A DNA stretch of 5,022 nucleotides. Origin: an uncultured Eubacteriales bacterium (lineage in GTDB: Bacteria > Bacillota > Clostridia > Lachnospirales > Lachnospiraceae). The stretch covers positions 1 through 5,022 of the forward strand of contig CASFUI010000080.1 of the NCBI GenBank assembly GCA_949297565.1, given 5' to 3'. Below are positions 1 through 5,022 of this stretch, piece by piece. A program made the translations under genes and the position numbers. Each line of letters opens with the position of its first letter. The first letter of the stretch is position 1. Below the pieces are notes generated by a model. It did no database searches. It saw only the letters and a program-made list of their open reading frames with translations, and was not told where the DNA came from.

Positions 1-159
1 CTCAATGAGAGTACTGTCAAAAAAATCATCACTGATTACATATACATTATTGTATATAAGATAACACAATTCCTCAAGCGTATAAATACGTATTCCCATT
101 TCTCTGACAACAAGAGGTTTTTTTGCTTCCTTTGTCCTGCACAAAATCATTTTTCCCAT
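1..159 (-). CDS. Uncharacterised conserved-looking protein, N-terminal 53 residues (3' end outside window)
   Basis: This is an open frame with no stop, reading from ATG at 159 to the window edge, so only the first 53 residues are visible. The start is well supported: a GAGGA ribosome binding site lies six bases upstream, and the ATG is 11 bases after the DUF5716 stop codon. The protein begins MGKMILCRTKEAKKPLVV, then has a short segment around GIRIYTLEELCYLIYNNVYV followed by an acidic-aromatic stretch ISDDFFDSTLIE. The pattern suggests a soluble protein: a short beta strand, a helix rich in Leu/Tyr/Cys, and no signal peptide or membrane segment. I do not recognise a named domain. Its position as the third gene after DUF5717 and DUF5716, with tight spacing, suggests that it works with them, but this is inference from context. 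A second in-frame ATG at 150 is a less likely start because the binding site would then be too far away. Confidence 0.8.
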   Translation of the reverse strand, partial: MGKMILCRTKEAKKPLVVREMGIRIYTLEELCYLIYNNVYVISDDFFDSTLIE

Positions 160-165
160 ATGTTT

Positions 166-170
166 TCCTC
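166..170 (-). promoter_or_regulatory. Ribosome binding site of the last (partial) gene
   Basis: On the minus strand the 11 bases between the DUF5716 stop (TGA at 173-171) and the next ATG (159) read GAGGAAAACAT. The GAGGA core sits six bases from the ATG, which is ideal spacing. It fixes the start of the downstream gene and shows that the two genes belong to one transcript with independent ribosome loading. Confidence 0.8.
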
Positions 171-1346
171 TCAGCGAAGAGTAAGCGTCTTTTCAATAAC
201 CTTACCCGAGCTCCTGACAAAATCACCAAATCCCTTATCTCTCACTGTGACTATACACTCTGCGTCAGATAAAAAAGAAACCTCAAACTCAATTCTTGTC
301 ATTTTGCCCTTGCGGTACGGTATTGTGCTTATATCTATCTGCTCCGTATAATCGCCGCTGTCATCACAAGGCTTCATATAGAGATTAATCTGCCTTATGT
401 CCTCAATAATAAAATCCATTTTTCTTGCCGCGCCGTACCAGTTTATTCCCGGTTTTACAACTCTTAAGCGCCTGTCCTTGCCGCGCTCCGATATGTCAAC
501 CTCAATTCCCGTTGTAATCCTGTTACTGCACGCAAGAACTGTGTTAGCAAAACGTCCCGCTCTCACTTCCTCAGCAGCGCAAAAAACTGCTCCCTTAACA
601 TATAAATTCTGCCCCGCAAACACCTTTCTCTTTCCGCACAAAAATTTTGTTAATCTGTCTGGAAATTTATTTACATCAAAGCCATTTCCCGTAAGATAAA
701 CCGCTGATACTATATGCTCAGAAAAAATCTCATTGAGCCAGCCTATAATATCTTCCTCAATATCCTCAAGCGCAAGCTCCTTCCCGGCGCAAGCCTTTAT
801 ATTATCATTTTCAAGAAAATATCTGTTTTCCATTATAATCTCAAGGTTTTTTCTGCTGCCGGAAGCCATCAGATAAGAGTCAATCCTTTCTCCCGAATAA
901 TCCAAAAGCAAAACTGCCGGGTGATACAGCTCTCTTTTCTGATTGTATGCATAATAGGCAAAACTCTCCTCATGGCTTATAACACACCACTGACTACGCC
1001 TGAACTCAAGTCTGTCCATTACGGCAGCCAGAAAATCAAGCACTTCCTTCTCATAGTCAGCAACAGTAATGCATATTTTTTCGCAGTTCATCCTTCCAGC
1101 CGCCTTTTTAACCGTATCAACAGCCGACGAAATAAAGCTGCTTATCTCACAAAGCCGTTCGCTGTCTTCATTTCCGCCGTCACCGCTAAGCCTCCAATGT
1201 GTTAGCGGTATCGGATTGGAAACAGCCGGTTTTCCGTCAAAAATATTCACCTGTTTAGGAACATTATCCTTTTCATCTAAAACAGATAGCTGTGTAGTAT
1301 TTTCCTGAATATCAATTCCGACAATCAATCCGCTGTTCTCACTCAT
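171..1346 (-). CDS. DUF5716-type protein: degenerate Hsp70-like (actin-fold) domain plus C-terminal beta domain
   Basis: A soluble protein of about 391 residues; function not established. Seen in the sequence: residues 6-22 (GLIVGIDIQENTTQLSV) occupy the place of the Hsp70 phosphate-1 loop (GIDLGTTNS type). Residues 122-136 (VISHEESFAYYAYNQ) stand where Hsp70 has its NEPTAAALAYG segment. Residues 144-160 (AVLLLDYSGERIDSYLM) replace the phosphate-2 motif DLGGGT. Residues 214-224 (SAVYLTGNGFD) and 252-260 (GAVFCAAEE) match the adenosine-motif and GAA region. Residues 262-391 form a beta-rich domain containing RIEFEVSFLSDAECIVTV followed by RDKGFGDF, reminiscent of the Hsp70 substrate-binding sandwich. 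There is no helical lid, signal peptide or membrane segment. The glycine-rich nucleotide loops are poorly kept, so ATP hydrolysis is doubtful. I assign the DUF5716 family from memory of its SHEESF, NQKREL and RDKGFGDF signatures and its partnership with DUF5717. Start: ATG 1346 has GGGGA five bases upstream; an in-frame ATG at 1358 (adding MGKI) has AGGA only one base away and is less likely. Confidence 0.85.
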   Translation of the reverse strand: MSENSGLIVGIDIQENTTQLSVLDEKDNVPKQVNIFDGKPAVSNPIPLTHWRLSGDGGNEDSERLCEISSFISSAVDTVKKAAGRMNCEKICITVADYEKEVLDFLAAVMDRLEFRRSQWCVISHEESFAYYAYNQKRELYHPAVLLLDYSGERIDSYLMASGSRKNLEIIMENRYFLENDNIKACAGKELALEDIEEDIIGWLNEIFSEHIVSAVYLTGNGFDVNKFPDRLTKFLCGKRKVFAGQNLYVKGAVFCAAEEVRAGRFANTVLACSNRITTGIEVDISERGKDRRLRVVKPGINWYGAARKMDFIIEDIRQINLYMKPCDDSGDYTEQIDISTIPYRKGKMTRIEFEVSFLSDAECIVTVRDKGFGDFVRSSGKVIEKTLTLR

Positions 1347-1351
1347 AATTT

Positions 1352-1356
1352 TCCCC
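1352..1356 (-). promoter_or_regulatory. Probable ribosome binding site deciding the DUF5716 start
   Basis: On the minus strand the junction reads TAGGAAATGGGGAAAATTATG, spanning the DUF5717 stop codon, the first candidate ATG (1358) and the second (1346). GGGGA is five bases before the second ATG. The AGGA embedded in the stop codon region is only one base before the first ATG, too near for normal ribosome placement. This favours 1346, though GGGGA is a weak site and reinitiation after the DUF5717 stop could use either ATG. Confidence 0.45.
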
Positions 1357-1361
1357 ATTTC

Positions 1362-4300
1362 CTAAACAGATTTCATAGGCTTGAAAATCTGCTGTGCAAC
1401 GTAATCCTGAACACAGTAGCCGTGCATTAATTTCTTCATTGTCACCATATCATGAAGCTCTCTGCTTGCAAGCATATCATTAATATAGTCAAATCGCCCC
1501 TCTGTGCCGTCCTCGTTTATATTATTTTTCTGCAGATGAAAAAGCTCTGATTGTTTGACGCTCCCGCCTGTTTCCTCGGTAAAATAGTACTTTATGCTGT
1601 CCGAATAAAACAGCGTAAAGCCCTTGACAAAAACTCCGCCGCAGTTTGTCACGACCTCAGTAATCTCAGTTTCATCACCTGAAATCCAATAATGTATTTC
1701 TACCTTTGCCTCAGGATTTCCTATATATGACACAAATGTGCGGTCTGTAATATTATAAGGAAGCGGTATTAATCCCGCGTACTTTTTGTAAAACTCAAAG
1801 CATATATCCCGGCTGCACAGCCTGTATATAAGCTTTTTTGCAAGCTCTTTCCTGCTCCCTGTAAGCTTGTCAGGGTGCGAAGAATTATATTTCAGATATG
1901 ACAGGGCACACACGTCAGGAAGCTCCCTGTCCTCCTCCAAAAGCTCCTCTATAACCTTAAACACAATATCATTTGCTTTTCTTTGTTTGACAAAGTAAAG
2001 ATACGACTGATAAGCAACATAGGCGGTTATAATCATGCGGTTTCCTCCGCTGTTAAGATAAGCGCCGAAAATTTCCGTCATTCTTCCGTTATGCTGGGCC
2101 GTAAAAATCATCTGTGCCAAAAGGCGCTCTTCCAAATCCTTTGTCTCGGTTTTAAAATTTCTGCATGCCTTCCAGAGCCGGTACATCTGCTCATTTGTTC
2201 CGTTATAATTGTCTGCCAGAAATTTTAGCACATCCTCGTTATATTTTTTATTTTCAAACACATAAAAACACAGCGCCGTGAGCGTTCTGTCAGCACCCCC
2301 GCCAAGTCTGGCGAGCATATTCCTCGCAAGCGTAAACAGCGCAGTCGGAGATACATTTTCATATCCGTACTTACTCACAAGAGAAAATGCCTCATCATAT
2401 GCCTCATTTTTTATACACGCATAAATCCATGCCGCCGCGTCTTCTGAATTCAGACTGCTGCTGTCAACACGCTCAAGCTCCCTGTCAAAGTCATCGCCCT
2501 GATAAAAATTTCCGTAAAAATGTATCAGCCATGTATTAAGTCTTTTCCTGTACTCTTCATCAAGCCCGCCGTCTGACAGCAAAAGGCATACTCCCTCGTA
2601 AACTCCCGCGTCGCTGTTATCTCTCTCAAACCTGAAAATTTCCGCAAGCTTTATGTCCCGCTCTTCACTGTATTTATATTCGAGCAGCATATTTTTAAGC
2701 GTATCATCATCAAATACCTTCTCAACCTCATATCTCAGGCTGTCCTTATGAAAACGTCCCGAAGCCGTCTCAAACAAAAGGCTCGCATTTTCCGTGTAAA
2801 GAGGAACAAAAGCCTTGCTGTCAACAAGCTCATATCTGTCCGCCCGCTCAAATTCCTTATGCTTCACCCATACATACTCCGTGCCTTTTTCATAACACTT
2901 CACTCTGTATGTATACATAAGCGAGAGCATAAATGCAGCCGTCTCATCGTCCACGTAGCGCTCGCTCCAGAATTTTTTATAAATTACCAGCAAATGGTCA
3001 TTTACTCTTTTCTGTCTGAGCTGCTCATACGCAAACCTTTCTATCTGAGGAATATAAATATTCATAAGCTCCCGGGAAGCCGATTCATTTTCAAGAATAT
3101 TCGCATAGAGATATGATTTGTTTTCGCAGTCCAGTGAGCTGTCATACGCAAAATACATAAGCACAATTTTTGGAAGCCGCGCGTATCTGTTCTTGTCGAT
3201 ACTCTTCAAATAATATTCGTAAAGCCTTGTTATTTTTATTCCTCTGAGAACTCCCTTTTCATAAAGCTCAAAATCCTCTCTGCCTGCCTGCCCTCCTCTA
3301 ATCATATAAGATATAAGCGGCTCTAATATTTCGTCCCTGTCAAATATTTTATACAGCTTTTTAAGCAGCGAAAGTTTTGCAGCGCTTACATTTTTATCCG
3401 AAAGAGCAAGCTCTGCCACATGCAGAGCCAGTTTTTCCTCAACCGCATCTTGGCGGCATCCGAAGCCTATAACCTGAAGCTCAAATCTGTCGAGCACTCT
3501 GACAAGCACAGGCTGACTGTTCATGACCGAAAGAGCTTCCATATACATTACGGGGCTTGTACAGCCCTTGTGAAACGCCTCCTTTATTCGCAAAAGCTTG
3601 ATGCTCTGATTATGCCCGAAAGCAGAATCAACATAAAATCTTATCCAGAGTATGCGCCAGTCATCATATCCGTTACTAAAATAATCTTTTATAACAGACG
3701 CAGCCTTTGCCGTATATGAAGCATTTTTAACCGCCATTGACTTTACATAGAGATAATAACAGTACAGCTCGCCCTCGCCCTTATCAATCTGTATTTCGGA
3801 GAGCAGAGCCTCACCCTCCTGCTGGCGCTTCTGCGCGATATAAACGTATGCCTGCATAAGCTTATATACTCTGTTTTCAAAATCAAGCGTGCGCAGTCTG
3901 TCGAGAATACTGTTTGACCTCTCCAGCCAATCTCCGGTATCAATTTTTTTGAATCTGTAAGCGAGATAATTTTGTGTAAAACCGCACAGAAGTTTTCTTT
4001 CCTGCCTGTCGCCGTCCGCCTTTTTTGACGCTTCCCCTGCGCTGTCCTCGACTGTATCTTTATATGCTTCAATCTCTGCAGCAATTTTCCTGTTATATGA
4101 AGCAATTATTATACGGCCTGCATTCTTTCCCGCATGAAGCCTGTCTGCATCTATTATATATGAAAGCCCGTACCTGTTTCCCACAAAATCGTCATATGTG
4201 ATATGAGTATTCTCCAGCCGTATAAAATCGCAGTCAGCCGACACCTCAAGCTCAATATATCCCCATCCGCTCTTTTCAAGCTCAATTATATCCTGACGGT

Positions 4301-4916
4301 TTTGGCTGCACCCGATGTAGCTTCTCTTTTCGTCCGCCGCTTTAACTGTAACTGCCTCTTTTTTTCTAGCGGCAATTAAAAATTCCTCCATTGCCTCCTG
4401 ACGGCATCCGTCTTTTTTGAGCAGCTTATATATATTTAAAAGAGCAGGCTCCTCCCTCACAAAAATACCGGAAAACTCCTCTGATTCAAAAAGCGCAAGA
4501 GCCTCCTCAGGCGCCTCCTGCGCAAGCCCTGTGAAATGAAAGAGATTAGACGCTTCGCCGCGGCTTGTAGCGGCATATTTATGGACTATCTTTATCTCAT
4601 ATGAAAGCTGTGCCTCGCCGCAGCTGCTCACTACATCAAAAGTCCCGCAAAGCGAAGCTCCGCACGAAAGACCTGCGGCGTCAACAGTATAGCTTATTTT
4701 ACAGTCCGTCCCGGAAAACATATTATTTTCCAAACGCACCCGCTCGTTGGAGGACCACACAATCCCCTTTACCGCATCAGTTGCCAGAATTTCAAACGAG
4801 CACTCTGAAACACTGCCCTCAGTGACACTCATCTCAATTAATTCCTGACTGAAATGCAGCTTTGGGTTTTCATATATGAAATTTCCGCCTGCCAACCGCC
4901 TAAGATAATCTCTCAT
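1362..4916 (-). CDS. DUF5717-type giant helical-repeat scaffold protein with N-terminal Ig-like domains
   Basis: A 1184-residue protein of unknown function, probably cytoplasmic: no signal peptide and no membrane-length hydrophobic stretch. Layout seen in the sequence: residues 1-20 (MRDYLRRLAGGNFIYENPKL) are a short lead-in; 20-113 are a beta-sandwich-like domain with FSGTDCKISYTVDAAGLSCG and a CGEAQLSYEIKI end strand; 114-200 are mostly helical; 205-286 are a second, similar beta domain (FVGNRYGLSYIIDADRLHAG, then GRIIIAS); 287-306 are a charged linker (EASKKADGDRQER); about 307-1045 are continuous amphipathic helices with TPR/solenoid-like spacing and many Tyr, Leu and Ala; 1046-1184 are a beta-rich C-terminal domain (VEIHYWISGDETEITEVVTN, then GGVFVKGFTLFYSDSIKYYF), ending in a basic helix (DMVTMKKLMHGY). 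I assign DUF5717 from memory of the N-terminal F-YE-P start and the Ig-like pattern, together with the adjacent DUF5716 gene. A scaffold or client-binding role is inference. The start ATG overlaps the preceding stop codon (TAATG) and has GGAGG ten bases upstream. Confidence 0.88.
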   Translation of the reverse strand: MRDYLRRLAGGNFIYENPKLHFSQELIEMSVTEGSVSECSFEILATDAVKGIVWSSNERVRLENNMFSGTDCKISYTVDAAGLSCGASLCGTFDVVSSCGEAQLSYEIKIVHKYAATSRGEASNLFHFTGLAQEAPEEALALFESEEFSGIFVREEPALLNIYKLLKKDGCRQEAMEEFLIAARKKEAVTVKAADEKRSYIGCSQNRQDIIELEKSGWGYIELEVSADCDFIRLENTHITYDDFVGNRYGLSYIIDADRLHAGKNAGRIIIASYNRKIAAEIEAYKDTVEDSAGEASKKADGDRQERKLLCGFTQNYLAYRFKKIDTGDWLERSNSILDRLRTLDFENRVYKLMQAYVYIAQKRQQEGEALLSEIQIDKGEGELYCYYLYVKSMAVKNASYTAKAASVIKDYFSNGYDDWRILWIRFYVDSAFGHNQSIKLLRIKEAFHKGCTSPVMYMEALSVMNSQPVLVRVLDRFELQVIGFGCRQDAVEEKLALHVAELALSDKNVSAAKLSLLKKLYKIFDRDEILEPLISYMIRGGQAGREDFELYEKGVLRGIKITRLYEYYLKSIDKNRYARLPKIVLMYFAYDSSLDCENKSYLYANILENESASRELMNIYIPQIERFAYEQLRQKRVNDHLLVIYKKFWSERYVDDETAAFMLSLMYTYRVKCYEKGTEYVWVKHKEFERADRYELVDSKAFVPLYTENASLLFETASGRFHKDSLRYEVEKVFDDDTLKNMLLEYKYSEERDIKLAEIFRFERDNSDAGVYEGVCLLLSDGGLDEEYRKRLNTWLIHFYGNFYQGDDFDRELERVDSSSLNSEDAAAWIYACIKNEAYDEAFSLVSKYGYENVSPTALFTLARNMLARLGGGADRTLTALCFYVFENKKYNEDVLKFLADNYNGTNEQMYRLWKACRNFKTETKDLEERLLAQMIFTAQHNGRMTEIFGAYLNSGGNRMIITAYVAYQSYLYFVKQRKANDIVFKVIEELLEEDRELPDVCALSYLKYNSSHPDKLTGSRKELAKKLIYRLCSRDICFEFYKKYAGLIPLPYNITDRTFVSYIGNPEAKVEIHYWISGDETEITEVVTNCGGVFVKGFTLFYSDSIKYYFTEETGGSVKQSELFHLQKNNINEDGTEGRFDYINDMLASRELHDMVTMKKLMHGYCVQDYVAQQIFKPMKSV
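3989..4862 (-). other. Duplicated Ig-like beta domains in the N terminus of the DUF5717 protein
   Basis: Two segments of the DUF5717 protein, residues about 20-113 and 205-286, share one pattern: a phenylalanine-glycine turn (MFSGTDCK versus DFVGNRYG), a strand ending in Y-x-(V/I)-DA (ISYTVDAAGL versus LSYIIDADRL), a glycine pair, then two closing strands (GTFDVVSS..LSYEIKI versus GRIIIAS..AAEIEAYK). The similarity points to an internal duplication of a beta-sandwich domain, separated by a helical insert. It resembles the Ig-like or BACON-like pattern (T/Y-V-D-x-x-x-L-x-x-G-x-x-x-G-x-I) seen in many bacterial proteins. The coordinates given span both copies and the linker. Confidence 0.6.
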
Positions 4917-5022
4917 TAAGACTCAGCCTCCGCCTTGATTTTCTTCAGATGTTCATTTATTTTTTTCTCGTAGCCGTTGTCGGTCGGCTCATAAAATACA
5001 GTTCCCTCGAGCTCCTTCGGGA
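4916..5022 (-). CDS. rarA: C-terminal end of probable RarA/MgsA AAA+ ATPase (5' part outside window)
   Basis: Only the last 34 residues and the TAA stop are present (PKELEGTVFYEPTDNGYEKK, then INEHLKKIKAEAES). The FYEPTDNGYEKKI pattern, preceded by a short PKEL-type stretch and followed by a charged helix, matches my knowledge of the C terminus of replication-associated recombination protein A, where Y-Y-x-PTD-x-G-x-E is a common ending. RarA is a cytoplasmic AAA+ ATPase related to clamp-loader subunits and acts at stalled replication forks. The catalytic ATPase region (Walker A and B) lies outside the window, so the call rests on a short tail and could be wrong. The stop codon overlaps the next start (TAATG), and the end of this gene carries the ribosome binding site of DUF5717. 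Confidence 0.6.
   Translation of the reverse strand, partial: PKELEGTVFYEPTDNGYEKKINEHLKKIKAEAES
4927..4931 (-). promoter_or_regulatory. Ribosome binding site of the DUF5717 gene, inside the end of rarA
   Basis: GGAGG on the minus strand, ten bases before ATG 4916, lies within the last codons of the upstream gene. Together with the TAATG stop/start overlap it suggests translational coupling: ribosomes finishing the upstream frame can restart on DUF5717. Confidence 0.7.

Noticed and set aside
160..170. Possible terminator or promoter between DUF5716 and the last gene
   Set aside because: The gap is only 11 bases and is taken up by the ribosome binding site; no hairpin or T-tract fits.
160..1308. 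Plus-strand open frames at 160-351, 397-699, 714-1205 and 1069-1308
   Set aside because: All lie antisense inside the DUF5716 gene, their products are low in charged domains and resemble no family, and none has a convincing ribosome binding site; they are shadows of the real minus-strand frame.
171..1346. Calling the DUF5716 protein a true DnaK/HscA, MreB or FtsA
   Set aside because: The glycine-rich phosphate loops are not kept, the length is far below DnaK (no lid and a shorter sandwich), and the C-terminal domain does not fit MreB or FtsA.
3743..4105. Minus-strand 120-codon open frame in another frame inside the DUF5717 gene
   Set aside because: Its product is very rich in Arg, Ser and Lys, as expected of an out-of-frame reading, and it overlaps a long frame with clear domain structure.
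1983..4825. Plus-strand open frames at 1983-2228, 2748-3116, 3420-3719 and 4601-4825
   Set aside because: They are antisense within the continuous 1184-codon DUF5717 frame, with arbitrary composition and no recognisable motifs.

Overview
The window is a fully coding, single-strand (minus) stretch of an apparent operon from a low-to-mid-GC Firmicute, most likely a gut-type Clostridium relative (Lachnospiraceae-like). This placement is inferred from the protein families I recognise (DUF5717 and DUF5716, which I know mainly from Clostridia), from the AT-leaning codon use and from the purine-rich GGAGG/GAGGA ribosome binding sites. No 16S or other marker gene is present to confirm it.

Reading in the direction of transcription (from high to low coordinates), the window holds: (1) the last 34 codons of a gene whose tail looks like the AAA+ ATPase RarA/MgsA (5022-4916); (2) a very large 1184-residue DUF5717-type protein (4916-1362), with two immunoglobulin-like beta domains at its N terminus, a long alpha-helical repeat region and a small beta-rich C-terminal domain; (3) a DUF5716-type protein of about 391 residues (1346-171), which reads as a degenerate Hsp70/actin-fold ATPase domain followed by a beta domain that resembles the Hsp70 substrate-binding sandwich but has no helical lid; and (4) the first 53 codons of a small uncharacterised protein (159-1) that runs off the window.

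The genes are packed end to end: the rarA stop and DUF5717 start overlap as TAATG, DUF5717 and DUF5716 are 3 or 15 bases apart depending on the start used, and DUF5716 and the last gene are 11 bases apart. No promoter, terminator or intergenic region longer than 15 bases is visible, so genes 2-4 are probably co-transcribed from a promoter upstream of the window. The likely theme, which is inference, is a cytoplasmic complex in which a long helical-repeat scaffold works with an Hsp70-like, possibly non-hydrolysing, partner and one more small protein. Its biological function is unknown, and this is the part of the window most worth attention. No mobile element, RNA gene, CRISPR array or repeat array was seen.
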